This document shows, piece by piece, positions 42,235 to 53,830 of a stretch of DNA of 64,000 nucleotides. The stretch is from Plasmodiophora brassicae. Lineage: Eukaryota > Endomyxa > Phytomyxea > Plasmodiophorida > Plasmodiophoridae. A program made the position numbers and the translations under genes. The first letter of the stretch is position 1, and every line of letters starts with the position of its first letter. The stretch covers positions 1,116,001-1,180,000 of the forward strand of contig JASFAU010000007.1 of the NCBI GenBank assembly GCA_039704465.1, given 5' to 3'. The notes under the pieces are model-generated. The model had not been told where the DNA came from. It searched no databases and saw only the letters and a list, made by a program, of their open reading frames with translations.

Positions 42235-43119
42235 ATGTCGCTGTTCCAAGCGCGTACGCACGACACTCGTGACACCGATGTGGCATCGTTCGCCACGTAC
42301 GAGGAGTACCTGGAGTCGCAGGTGACGGCCAAGGACCGGTACTACCTGCAGGACGACGACCTGGCCAGGCAGCTGGTCGAGCTCGGGTACCGCGGCCACG
42401 GGTTCACGTTGAAACGCGATGAGTTCATGCAACGCAAGCGCGACATGCTGGAGTCGACGAAACCGAAGGAACGCAAGGCCCAGCAAACTCTGTGTAGCGC
42501 CGGCAAGGACCTCAGCGCCCACCGTCTCCTGAAGGCGCTCGCTGATCGCGAAGAAGACATCCGCAATGGCAAACTCACTGTACGAATGCTGAACCGCATA
42601 GGCGCTTATCCACTGACACGCGCAGCAGACCATCGTGTTCATTCGCGATCGGAACGCGAAGGGCCACGAAGTGTCCGGATACATCGACTACGCGCAACGA
42701 CTCAAGGTCGACGACTTCGAGCAGTACTTCCTGCTGAAGAAGCGGTTCTTGCCGCGGACGTCGGATCTGAGGTGGTGGAACCGCGCCAAGCCATGCCATT
42801 CGTCGTGACCTGACACATGTCATTGCACAGCTACTACAATTGGGACACGCAGCTGGCCACGTCGACGCCGTCGTCGAACTTCCAGGTGATCGACAGCCAC
42901 ACCGGTATCCTGTTCAAGAACAAGCGCGACCGGAAGGTGATCAACGTGGACCCAAAAGGCGCGTGCGGCGACAACTCGACGCGAACCGTGATCGCCACCG
43001 ACGAGTACGTCCAGGTCAGGCACGCGTATGCAAATCACCCAGCGCGATTCCCACACCCGTGGCTGTGTCGCCCACAGGCCGTCATCTACGACCACACGAC
43101 GCGTCGCAAGTCCGATTAA
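42235..43119 (+). CDS. CFAP299: Cilia- and flagella-associated protein 299
   Basis: Conserved protein of motile-flagellum organisms. Four exons join in phase: 42235-42579, 42626-42771, 42831-43014, 43078-43119; introns 46, 59 and 63 nt. The product (~238 residues, near the 233 of human) has the family landmarks: [132 protein letters not shown], and the terminal [12 protein letters not shown]. The first acceptor is ambiguous by three bases (42625 or 42628). One of two independent signs that the organism builds a flagellum. Confidence 0.96.
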
Positions 43120-43247
43120 ATGACGGGTCGCTGAGCGTTGTTGTCGTCTGGGGGCGTTGTCCCGCAGCGCCGGGCGGGCGGTAACGGCGCCCAGTCGTCG
43201 CTGCAGTTCGCAGTTGGCGACCATTTGGGAAGTGGCCGTGCGGGGCG

Positions 43248-45411
43248 ATGTTTGGGCAGAGCGCGCCGCTGTGCGCCGGGCACCAGCAGCCCGGCGTCTG
43301 CGTCGAGGGCGTCTGGCGGTGCGCGGTCCTGCCCGTGCGATCGCGATGCTGGGCGGTGCTGCCACCCGGGCGCCCTGCCCCGACGCGCCTCCTCGTGACT
43401 GTCGAACTGGCGTCCTGGACGGCGTTCACGCTGCAGGTCTTCCCGCTGTCGCCGATTGTCGCCGGCAAGTTAACGACCAGGGGGTATCGCCGGCGGGACG
43501 ACATCGGATTCGACGTGTTCGAGATCCCTCTTCGGGATTACGATCTTGTTCTTGGGGACGTTATCCCGGCCGCCGTCCGAGGCATATTCGCGCAGATCGA
43601 CGTCGACCATGTTCCGCAGCCAGTATTGAAGCTGGCTAGGGCACCACACGAGACGCGCCACACGAGCAGCCGGCCGCCGGAACAGGCCATCCCGAAAATC
43701 TGGGACTGCCTTCTCGAGTTTCAACAGGATAGCGTCCGGTTCGCTGTCGAACGAGGCGGACGTGCCCTTCTGGCGGATGACATGGGCCTTGGTTCGTGGA
43801 CTTACAACAGCCAGACGTGCCCGCGTTGCTCACTGACGTCTCGTCCTTCTGGCAGGCAAAACCGTGCAGTGCCTGGCTCTCTGTGAGTACTATCGCGACG
43901 ACTGGCCGCTTCTGATTGTATGCCCTGCGACGATGCGAGTGCACTGGAAGGATATGGCGCGGTGACGTGGTGCTCATTCCTGGCTGTCTCGGTCTGACCG
44001 CGGAGATACTTGTTAGCAAATGGCTGAGCGCTTCCAGCAATATAGCAATTCCAAAGTCAAAGAACGACATTATGGGCATGCTCGCGCTGCCGCAGATCGT
44101 GGTCCTGTCGTATGCCCTCGTCAAGACCGTTCTCCCCTTGATCAAATCCCGGTAACGTTTTCCGGGCGGGCCCGCGTCCCGCATTCGAACTTACTGCACT
44201 ATGGTATGGACTACGTAGGTGGGAAAACCGTTGGACGCCCAATGTAATCGCATGTGTACGTAACCCAACTGTTGAGTGTGCTGTTCCTTGCGGTGCTAGC
44301 GAGCTGCCCTTAGGACGAGAGCCACCACCTCAAGGAGTCTACAAGCCAGCGGGCTTGCGAGCTGAAGAAGTGGCTGAAATGCTCCCGCAGAGTGATCCTG
44401 CTGACGGGCACCCCTGCTCTGAACCGCCCTGCCGAATTGTTCTCCACGGTATGGACACCTTGTCGTGTGACACTCGTTACGTTTGGCAACGTTGCTGGTT
44501 TCGTGCAGGTCGATATTCTGTCCACTGGACTGCTGGGTTCGAAGATCCAGTTCGAGAAGCGGTACTGTCAGGGCCACAAAGACCCTCGCTCCGGTCGCTG
44601 GATGAATCGTGGCTCGCATCACGAGACGGAACTGTATCTCGTTCTGACGCGATGCCTAATGGTCCGGCACCTGAAGCGTGACGTCATGCGTTGCATGCCG
44701 AAGAAGATCAGGAACATGGTGCGCAGCGTTGTGGACACGCCGATCTCAATCGAGGAGACCGTACGACGGGAAATGGAAGGCGGCGGTCAGCAATCCGACA
44801 ACCTGGTGAACCTCTACTTCGAGTCGGCAAGCCATAAGCTGGTCGCAGCCGCATCCCTGATCCGGACCTTTCTGCAGAAGGATTCGTCACCGTTCATTGT
44901 ATTCGGCCACCACGAACTCGTGCTGGACGGCCTGCAGGCCATCCTGGATCAGACCTGCACCACATTCGTACGAATCGACGGCGCGACGTCTCCGACTGAT
45001 CGCGATAACGCCGTCCGCCGGTTCATTAAGGGGGATGCGCGCGTCGCTCTGCTGTCGTTCGGTTCATGTGCCACTGGCCTGAACCTGGCCAGCGCCTGCA
45101 GCTCTATGATCTTCGCCGAACTGCCATGGACACCCGCGCTGCTGTTCCAGGTTGGTTCGTCCGCTCCGGCCGGCACGGCCCGCTGCTCATGCCGATTCCA
45201 GGCTGAAGACCGCATCCACCGCATCGGCCAGCAAAGCCCGTCCTGCACGTACCACTACGTCATCGTCCGCGGCACGTCCGACGACTTCATGATGCCCGCG
45301 ATCGAACGCAAGATCCGCACGCTGGCGCACACCCTGGACGGCGCCGGCGTCGACCCAACGCCCGGGTCGACATCATCAGCCCAGCCCGAGCTCCCGTTCA
45401 GGAACCCGTAA
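43248..45411 (+). CDS. SNF2-family annealing helicase, SMARCAL1/ZRANB3-type
   Basis: Rewinds RPA-coated DNA and remodels stalled replication forks. Multi-exon; introns follow the ADDMGLG, MARW, LFSTV and LLFQ segments (for example about 43793-43857). Landmarks: HARP-like block GFDVFEIPLRDYDLVLGDV, then IWDCLLEFQQDSVRFAVERG, Walker A region LLADDMGLG joined to KTVQCLALCEYYRDDWPLLI, VCPATMRVHW, QIVVLSYALVK, DESHHLKE (DESH box), VILLTGTPALNRPAELF, ILSTGLLGSKIQFEKRYCQG, LMVRHLKRDVM, then RecA2: SPFIVFGHHELVLDGL, RIDGATSPTDRDNAVRRF, FGSCATGLNLASA, AEDRIHRIGQQ. The N-terminal ~80 residues are uncertain and the gene start may lie in another exon. Confidence 0.88.
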
Positions 45412-45641
45412 CCTGCGCGCGCATGTCCCCCCACTACACACCGAGCTGCACACCACCCGCCCATCAGGTGGACGCGCCCGTACGACCGCGACGACGTGCT
45501 GTACAATAATAGGTCAGACGTGTGTTTTGGTTGGCGTGTGGGAAGCGTTTTTGCACGGTCGGCCCGGCGGTGGCGGTGCGACAGCGGGTCGCGGCGCCCG
45601 CAGCATTGGGCATTGGACGAGCTGGACGGTTCGTGTCGACA

Positions 45642-46809
45642 ATGCGGGCCGTTCGCGTCGACGAGTTCGGCGATTCGTCGGCGCTGTCCTGCGCGGACGT
45701 CGACGTGCCGCGCGTCGGCCCCAACCAGGTCCTTGTCCAGGTCGGTGCCGTTTGATCCGTCTCCCCGCCTCCCTCCTTTTCTGACGCGCTGTGTAGATGT
45801 CCTACGCCGGCGTGAACTTTGTCGACATTTACAACCGTATCATGTGCCGGACTGCATTGGCGCGCGTCCCAGCTGACGTCGCATCGGTTCAGGGACCGGC
45901 CTGTACCCGTTGGCGTTGCCGTTCACGATCGGCAAGGAAGGTTCTGGCGTCATTGTCGCCCGGGGCGCCTCGGTCAGCGAAGCGGAATTCCCCGACGGCC
46001 ATCGCGTGTCGTTCGTTGCCGCCGAAGGCACCTACGCCGAGTACGTCGTCGTTGACGCCGACAAGACCATGCCCGTCCCTGCGGGCGTATCCCTGGAGCA
46101 AGCCGCCGCCGTTGGCATGCAGGGCCTGACGGCCCATTACCTCGTCACATCGACCTACCCTGTGCAACAGGGCGACCTCGTCCTGATCCATGCGGGGGCG
46201 GGTGGCACTGGGAGCCTGCTGGTCCAAATGGCCAAGCAGCGCGGCGCGCGCGTCCTCACCACCGTGTCCAGCGAGAAGAAGGCGGAGATCGCCCGACGGA
46301 ATGGGGCCGACCACGTCATCATCTACACGGAATGCGAGTTCGACCAGGAGGTCAGGAAGGTGACGGACGGCGTCGGCGTCCATGTCGTGTACGATTCCGT
46401 GGGCGCGTCCACCTGGGAGAAGAGCCTCGCCTGCCTGCGTTGCCGTGGCCACCTGGTTCTCTTCGGGAACGCCTCCGGGTGACGAACCGAGCCAAACAAG
46501 TTTTGTCGTGTCGTTGTGCACTGACGCCCATGCTCCCGTAGGCCAGTGCCGCCGATCGACCCGTTGCGCCTGTGCCGATCCGGATCGATCACGCTGGTGC
46601 GGCCCACGCTGGCGCATTACGTCACGACTCGTGCCGACCTGCTGGATCGAATACGCGACATCTACCGATGGGTCGCGGCCGGCACGCTCGACGTCCACAT
46701 TGGCCGCATCCTGCCGCTTGGCGATGCGGCCAAGGCGCAAGACCTGCTGGCCGCCAGGAAAACAACCGGCAAGATCCTGCTGCAGGTCGACACAGATGAC
46801 GTCGAGTGA
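45642..46809 (+). CDS. NADPH:quinone oxidoreductase (QOR, zeta-crystallin family)
   Basis: NADPH-dependent one-electron quinone reductase of the zinc-independent MDR superfamily. Four exons in phase: 45642-45749, 45797-45836, 45893-46478, 46542-46809; introns 47, 56 and 63 nt. Family features: MRAVRVDEFGDSSALSCADV, MSYAGVNFVDIYNR joined to TGLYPLALPFTIGKEGSGVI, AAAVGMQGLTAHYLV, nucleotide-binding LIHAGAGGTGSLLVQMAKQR, GADHVIIY, DSVGASTWEKSL, LVLFGNASG joined to PVPPIDPLRL, ITLVRPTLAHYV, and C-terminal AAKAQDLLAARKTTGKILL. The upstream frame is open but lacks an ATG. Confidence 0.94.
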
Positions 46810-46841
46810 CGCTGCCTACCCTAAACGATTCCATCGTCCCG

Positions 46842-48809
46842 CTACGTAGGTCTGGCAAGTCTGTACTGATCTAACGATGTCGCGTTCGGGTACGAACCCG
46901 GCGCCCGCCCCTCGTAGCGGGTCGGCCGCCAACCAACGCCTGGACATGTCACTGGCGGTGTTGGTCGATGACCAGGCCCGGGGTGCCCTTGAGTCCCATC
47001 ATGCCGATCGTTTTCTACAACGGGGGGAGGGGTTTGCTCAGAACGAAAGGCGAACGTCGACATCACCGCATTCCACATCGGTACCTTGCTCAACGCGGGT
47101 ACCTCGGCAAGGCCGATGATGCCAGCGAACCTGTTGGCAATGCTGACGAGCTGCTCCTTGGACAGGCCCAGCATCTTCGTGTTGCTGTTGTAGAACCCGA
47201 GGAACGCCTGGTAGGCCATCGACCCCGCCTTCACCATCGCATCGTTGCCGGGCACGCCGCTGATCGCCGCCCGCAATTCAGGGGTCATGGTCGCCCTGGC
47301 GATGGCGCTCACCTCGCTGATATCCTGGATCGGCAGGTCCTTCAACTGCTTCAGGATGGCCGACTCGAACGGGCACACCAGCAGTACCGCCTTGCCTTGC
47401 CGTCCCGCGCGTGCCGTTCGCCCGACGCGATGGATGTACTGCTCACGCGTCGTCAGGCCGACCTGGACGATCAGCGTCACGTCCGGATAGTCGACGCCGC
47501 GCGCGCTGACGTCCGACGTGAACATGATGGCGCGTGTCGCCTCCCGAAACTGGTTCGACACCTTCGTGCGCTGCGCCTGCGACTTCCGGCTGTGTATCTC
47601 CAGGACGGGTAGGCCGATCGACGTGAACAGCTGGGCGCAGAACCCGACGACGCGCGCGGTCGGGAAGAAGACGATGATCTTGAAGTCCTGCGGGCATTCC
47701 TTCATGTGCACGCGCAGGACGTTCTCGAGGACGGCAAGCTGGGCGTCGAACGGCACCACCGCGCTGAACTGCTCCACCTGCAGGTTCGTGTGCGTGTCTT
47801 CGTCGCCGACCGTGTCGATGAAATCGTGGCCGTCGCGCAACGCCAGGCTGACGATGCTGTGTATCTTGTCCGGGACGGTCGCCGAGAACAGCAACGTCTG
47901 GCGTTGATGCTTTGGCGGCAGAAAGCCCAGGATCTTCGTGATGTCTAACCCAGGGAAAGCGGGTCAGCAATGCCGCGCAACGCAACGACGACGGCTGGCG
48001 ACCTTGCTGGAAGCCGCGATCCAGCAGCTGGTCGCACTCATCGAAAACGACGACGCGAAGCGCGTTCAACTGATTGGCAACACCCGGGCTGTTCTTCAGG
48101 TGGTCCAGCAGACGGCCGGGCGTGGCGACCAGAATGTCGACGCCGGCCGGCGATCGCAGGCGCGCCTGCTCGCGGTTGACGTTCGACCCGCCGAACACGC
48201 ATTCGACCTTGAAGCCATGGAACTGGGTCAGCGCCTTCGCCTCGGCGGCGATCTGCTGGGCGAGCTCGCGGGTCGGGCTCAACACCAGGACCGACACCTT
48301 CTGGCGAGGGACTGAGACACCCGATGGCGACGCCTTCGCCAGCATCTCCACACATGGCAGCAGGAACGCCACTTGGAACACGGTATCAGGCGGCGTTATG
48401 GGTGATACGACGACAACGCACCTGTCTTTCCCGTTCCAGTTTTGGCTCTGGCCAGCACGTCATTCCCCGTCATGATCCGGGGCAGCGTTTGCGCTTGGAC
48501 TTGAGTGAGGTTCGCGAAGCCCATGGCGGAAATCGCCTGCTGACTCGGCGACGATATCGGCAACGACGCGAAGCTAACCGTCGTCATATGCGAACTCGAC
48601 GACGACGACGATCTCGCAGCGGGCCGTGCATCCGTGGCCTGGCGTTTCGGGGACGGCGGTTGCCCGGCATCCGTCATGACGACGTCATTGTCGAGCGGCG
48701 CCGGACGAGGCCCAGCAGGTCGCGGGCGGCGTCGGCGTCGACCATGTTGGCGGGGGTCGCCACCGGCAGCCTTGACAGGCGCCTGCCTCCCGTTCCGCTG
48801 CGGGTCCAT
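46842..48809 (-). CDS. DEAD-box RNA helicase, MSS116-like, with a DECD motif II
   Basis: ATP-dependent RNA unwinding or chaperone. Three exons in phase: 48809-48422, 48371-48003, 47944-46842 (introns 50 and 58 nt). Q motif FASLPISSPSQQAI...TQVQAQTLP; motif I ARAKTGTGKT; Ia LSPTRELAQQI; GG; Ib ATPGRLLD; II FDECD (usually DEAD); III FSAT; IV IIVFFPTAR; V MFTSDVSARGVD; VI YIHRVGRTARAG. All ATPase motifs are intact apart from A to C in motif II. The C-terminal extension AYQAFLGFYNSNTKMLGLSK with LVSIANRFAGIIGL is typical of the MSS116/CYT-19 group. The N-terminal ~100 residues are basic with a seven-Ser run. Tandem paralogue of the gene at 49007. Confidence 0.9.
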
Positions 48810-49006
48810 CGTCTGACCGGGCCGTGCCGTACGGACTCCGTGGCGGACTCCGCGGCGTGGTCCGCAAGGAACCGACGCTTGTGACTGGTGCGTGACTGCC
48901 TGAGCCAGCGCATGGTATATATTAGACGACCGTGCTGACTGTGTGGCAGCAAACGATCACGATGACGTAGCGGCGGTGTCAGCGATCGTGACGCCGGACG
49001 CCCTCA

Positions 49007-50684
49007 TCAGGCCCATCTTCTTGGCCAGTTGCTGTGGAAACAGTCAGGCGCGAGGCGTGCCGCGTGTTCCCCGAATAGCATTCTGACCTTGGGTAGCGCT
49101 GGAGGCCGCTCCAGGCCGATCAGCGACGCGAACTCGTTGGACATTTCGACGAGACGATCTTTTGTCCAGTTCAGCGGCTTCAGATGGCTGTTGTAGAATC
49201 CTAGGAAGGCCTGGTACGCCTGCCCAGCCGCCTTCGCTAGTTCAGCATCCTTTTCCACGCTGTCTAGCACCTCCTTCAGCTGCGCAGACATCTCCGCTTT
49301 GGCGACGACGTCGTCCTGGCCGATGTCCTTGATCGGCAGGTCCGGCATGGCATCCAGGGCGTATGCCGCCTCGAATTCGCTTAACAGGAACACGCTCTTG
49401 CCGACCTGGCCCTCGCGCGTTGTCCGCTGCATTCGCCGAACGTACATGTCGCGAGGTACCCATCCGACCTGGACGACCAACGTCGTGTCCGGGAACGCGT
49501 TCCGCCGAATGATGATGTCGGACGCGAACATGATGATTTGGGTGGCGCTGTTGAACTCGTCGCCCGCCTTACGTTGGTAGGCGCGCGACTTCCTGCTGTG
49601 GTTCGGCAGCGTCCTCAGGCCCAGCTTGCCGAACAGCATGGACCAGAACGATGCCTGGCGAGCCGTCGGCGAGAACACGACGATCTTGTAATCCGGGCAC
49701 TGGTCCACGTGCCGTTGAAGGACGCTTTCGAGGACGGCGAGCTGGTCTTGCAGCGGGACAACCGCCCGGTACTGTTCCACGTCCGGAACAGCGTTCAGGT
49801 CCTCCTTGCCGATCGTGTCGATGAACGTGTGCTCCGCGCGCAGCGACAACCGGATCAGGTACTGGATGGTCTGCGTCACCGTTGCCGAGAACATCATCGT
49901 CTGACGAAGCGTCCTGTTCGGGACGATCCCCAGAACCTGGACCATATCTGAGCGAACGGGCGCGTCAGTTCACCGTCAGCGACGGAATACGAGAAACGAG
50001 TGCCTTTGAGGAAGTCCCGGTTGACGAGCTCGTCGGCCTCGTCGACGACGACAAGAAGGACCTGTTGGAGCCGCTTGGCGAACCCGTCCGTTTCACGAAC
50101 GTGCGTCAGGAGGCGAGAGGGCGTCGCAATGAGAATGTCGATAACGCTCGTCGAGCGGATTCGGTCGAGTTCCTTGCTGACGTTGTACCCGCCGAATATG
50201 GATTCGACCCAGTAGCGGTGGTACTGGGCCAGTGCGCGCGCCTGCTGCTGGATCCGCTCGGCGTGCCCGCGACTCGGCGTCAGAACCAGCACCGATATCT
50301 TCTGGCGATCCAACTTCAGGCTCTTCTCAGCAGCGGCGATCTTTTCAATAGCGGGAATCAGGAACGCCACTAGACGTCGGGTCAGGTGTGTGTGCCGTTT
50401 GACACATCGACACGAGACGACGCACCTGCTTTCTCAGCGCTGGTCTTGGCTTTCACAAGGAGGTCCTTGCCTTGCAAGGCGCTGGGAAGGATCTGGGCCT
50501 GCACCGGCGTCGTGTACGTCACCTGTATCGCCTTCAATGCGTACATCGTTGCCGGCGACAACGGAAACGACTCGAACGTCGGCGGCGCTGCCGACGTCGC
50601 CGCGCACGTCACGGGTCGCGCCCTGACCCACGCGTTCTGCCATCTCACAATCCTAACTGCACGAACCAGCGGCGGCGGCGCCAT
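49007..50684 (-). CDS. Degenerate DEAD-box paralogue (likely catalytically dead)
   Basis: Three exons in phase: 50684-50426, 50369-50004, 49947-49007; intron positions match the neighbour at 46842-48809, so this is a tandem duplicate. The second intron (49948-50003) starts GC instead of GT. The frame is intact, but helicase motifs are changed one after another: motif I AKTSAEKA (for AKTGTGKT, Walker A lost), Ia LTPSRGHAERI (for TRELAQQ), Ib ATPSRL, V FASDIIIRRNA (for TSDVSARGV), VI YVRRMQRTTREG (for HRVGRTARAG). Motif II VDEAD, motif III FSAT and the MSS116-type C-terminal extension remain. The start Met at 50684 gives MAPPPLVRAVRIVRWQNAWV, Arg-rich with no acidic residue, a likely mitochondrial presequence. 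Confidence 0.85.
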
Positions 50685-51096
50685 GCCTGGATTCGTGCAG
50701 TCGGCCGGAGGGGGGTGCGACGTGTCGAGGGTACCCCGGTCCCCACGGAGTCCGCCACGGGGTATATCGTGCGCGCTCCGCCGTCCGGGAGCTGCAGGCA
50801 CCCCCTCATGGAACTGCACTCAGGGGGGAGGCACCTCGTGAGTGGAGACGAGTACCGGTCCAATACACAACCGTACGGGATTCGCGATACAGGCCGCAAT
50901 CGCGAATGGAATGAGGAGTGCGGCGGGCGTGTTCGGCAGGTGGTCGTACGCGACGTGACGGCAAAAGGCGCGCCATGATTTTGGGCGCGCAAAATCGGTT
51001 GAACGGTGTGTGCACTGATTGGCGCGCGCGACACCGACGACAGATTTCGGTCGGGAGCGGGCAGTGTGCGCGCGGGTGGGTAGGTAGAGAGAGAGC
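50685..51096. promoter_or_regulatory. Divergent region between the helicase paralogue and the coiled-coil gene
   Basis: About 410 bp between two outward-facing starts. A short (AG) run, AGAGAGAGAGC, precedes the ATG at 51097. No TATA-like box noticed. Confidence 0.4.
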
Positions 51097-51460
51097 ATGG
51101 CGCGTCAGCCGTTGTCCACGTTGTCGGAGAATGTCGTCGTCCGTGCCGACGTCGTCGTCGTCAAGGTTCGGCCATCCGTCGGACGGCGGCCGAGGCGCAC
51201 TCGTCCTCAACCGTGTCGTATAGAAACCTGCCGCCAAGGCGAAACCTGCGCCCGTGACGGCGCCGCCCGACGACGCCCTGAGGACGACGGTTGAGACGCA
51301 GGCGCAGACGATCAAGGCGCAGGGCGACCTGATCGTCAAGCTGCGCGCGTGCCTGGCGGCCGCCGTTCGCGAGCACGAACGCGACACGGAAACGATCGCG
51401 TTGCTTCAGGCCGTACGTCGCTTGCGTTTTGACGACGTGACTGATCTGGTTCGCCTCTGA
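51097..51460 (+). CDS. Small coiled-coil protein, unknown
   Basis: Two exons in phase: 51097-51165 and 51224-51460; intron 51166-51223 (58 nt, GTTCGG...ATAG). 101 residues. An N-terminal segment MARQPLSTLSENVVVRADVV and a Lys/Pro/Ala hinge (KPAAKAKPAP) lead to a heptad-rich helix TTVETQAQTIKAQGDLIVKL continuing to RLRFDDVTDLVRL. No family recognised; a structural or adaptor subunit is plausible. The two exons share neither composition nor frame by chance with their surroundings, and the splice sites fit the local pattern. Confidence 0.55.
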
Positions 51461-51773
51461 TTTCCGCACAGCAATGCGATGCCATCCCGGCCATGCAGTC
51501 GCATCTCGCCGAACTGTCCCTGCTGTACGATCTGTCGGGCCGGTAACCGCATTTCAGACACGGGGCGTGTGTCGGCAACGCGATCATTGACCCGCTAGTA
51601 TAATGTTAAATCCCACAGTAGCCGTTCCAGATGCATGCTGGCCTGACCATGGGAACCTCGCTAGCGTTGGCATCGTTCGGTGCCACTGGAGCCGGCTGCA
51701 AGGGCCCGCTATCGTATAACAGTGCATGGCAGCGTTGTTCCCGGTGTATTGGCAATGGGTATGAGGTTCGTTG

Positions 51774-53647
51774 CTACTGCACGTGCTGCTTGCCTGTCGG
51801 TCGTTTCGGCGGCACGGCAGCGAGGAGTACGGCGATGCATATGCCGAAGATGTGCCCGCAGAAGTAGACGGATCTCCAGGTCTCCACGACGTCGCCGACG
51901 TGCAGGATCGTGAAGGCCGCCCCAAAGTAGTTCATCAGGGAGAACGTCAACAGGCCGGACACGAACGAGTAGACCGGCGTCGGCAACACGCCGCCCGCCT
52001 TGGTCGTCATCGGGTACACGAACCTCTGCATGCCCGTGTCGAAGACGTTGATCAGGACCGCAGACAGGAAGAACAGGTAGTACGACGGGTAGAACCCGTG
52101 CCTTCCAACAGCATTAGACAGCAGCAGGACGCGTAACGCCAACGACGTCACACGGACCAGAAGGCGCTGGTCAGACGCGTGGCGACCATGGCCGCTGCTC
52201 TCTGGCTAATCATCTTCGCGAACGGGGCGGGGATCGCGATTCGGAAGTACACGTCTGGGCAGACAGACGCGTCAGCAACACGAGCGCGCGAGACACGGCG
52301 TCCAGGCCGGTTGCATACAGTATTTCAGGAAGTCGCCAACAGATGAGTTCCAGTTGTCAGTCTGCTCGCGAACGTTCGCTGCGAATTCCACTTGCAGCGG
52401 ACGCGCCGTGTGGTGCCGATCCCTGCATTTAAATCAACAAACGGTTCGCGCAGGCGGCCATGGTGGTTGGGCCCCACCATTTGATGCGACGGGCACGTCC
52501 CTCGGGCGTTTCGTCACTGAACCCGTTGAAACCGTAACCGCATGCCTGGCAGGCCGCTTCCGCCAGGAACCACCTGACGAAACGGGTCAGGCGCGGGACC
52601 AGAAACGCACGATACGACTACAGCACGTACGAGAAGTAGTACTTCATCCGGAAGAGCGGCACGGCGATCAGCAAATAGACGAGCCTAGCGGACGGCGCTA
52701 AGGACGACGATCACAACGGGCACGATAGCACTACAGACCTGTACACGAACGTCGTCCCTGACATGAACTCCTTGGTGTGGACATATCCCGACAGGGGGAA
52801 GAAACTGGCAGTGAAAACCATGGCGTACGCCAGAACGACGTTGACCATGGTCCGCAACGTCGCCCAGGTCGATGCAGGTGCCGACCGGAACCCGGCCTAC
52901 CGACACGATCAGTACAGCAACCTGGCGGACGCGCGCATGAACGAACAGCACCTCGTAGAACATTGTCTGGTCGATGAACTTCGTGTACGACGCCATGTCG
53001 ATGAACGGCCCCGAGAGTAACGTGCCGTAGAACAGCGTATACGACGCGTACTCAATCAGGGTCGGGTATCGCGGCAGCGCGTGCTCCTTGTAGTAGGCGT
53101 GCAGCGCCTCCCTCGGATGCAGCGTCTAACGCCCAGCAGTCAGGCTTGCACCCAGAGTGCACTATCGCCCGCCGACCGCACCTCGGCCCGTTGCAGACGC
53201 CGCCCGTCCTCGTAGTTCTGCGCGAACGCGATCAACTTGATGGCGAGCACCATCATCGGCGCCGTTATGTCGACGCTGTACTCGCCTAGACAGGGAGCGT
53301 CATCAGGAGGGGTGACACCAGCAGGCGGGCATCAGTGCGGCCCTACCGAACGCAACCAGCATGTTGTACAGGTGGCAGGCGGACAGGTACCCGAGGCTGA
53401 CGACGAAGACGACGACGTTCACGTGGGCCCGCGGCAGGACGGGCACGAGGACGTAGACGAGCGCGGCCAGGGCGAAGAAGAGCAGCGAGGAGCGACCGAA
53501 CGCGAGCAGGAGGAGGCAGGTGCCCCATGCGATCGAGTACAGGTGCCGGGCGGTCGTCCCGTGCACCAGACGATGGCCGGCGCCGGCCACGATCGCCAGC
53601 AGCATGGCGAACACGAACACGATCATGCTCGGCGGGACGCCCAGCAT
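51774..53647 (-). CDS. MBOAT lysophospholipid acyltransferase (LPCAT3/MBOAT5-like)
   Basis: Re-acylates lysophospholipids in the ER membrane. Multi-exon; the parts, in order from the 5' end: LGVPPSMIVFVFAMLLAIVA, LGYLSACHLYNMLVAFG joined to EYSVDITAPMMVLAIKLIAF with AQNYEDG, LPRYPTLIEYASYTLFYGTL with LSGPFIDMASY, RWFLAEAACQACGYGFNGF, TDNWNSSVGDFLKYC (conserved WN), then RLTSAFW joined to HGFYPSYYLFFLSAVLINVF, with the catalytic His of the MBOAT family. It ends with SVYFCGHIFGICIAVLL and a Lys/Arg tail. Start is provisional: Met 53647 begins the first membrane helix, but a further coding exon probably lies upstream to about 53830. Confidence 0.85.
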
Positions 53648-53830
53648 CGTCGACACGTACAGGAACGGCGCCCGCGCGACCGCTGGCAAATGCGCCACCT
53701 GCCACCGAGTCAGCAACGACGATGGCGCCGCGTTTCCCTCGCGATCGGCGACCTGGTCGGCGTTCCAGAGCAGGCCGGTCTGCAACGGCGGCGACCCGCC
53801 CGGCAGGACGCCATCGATACCTATCCAGAC

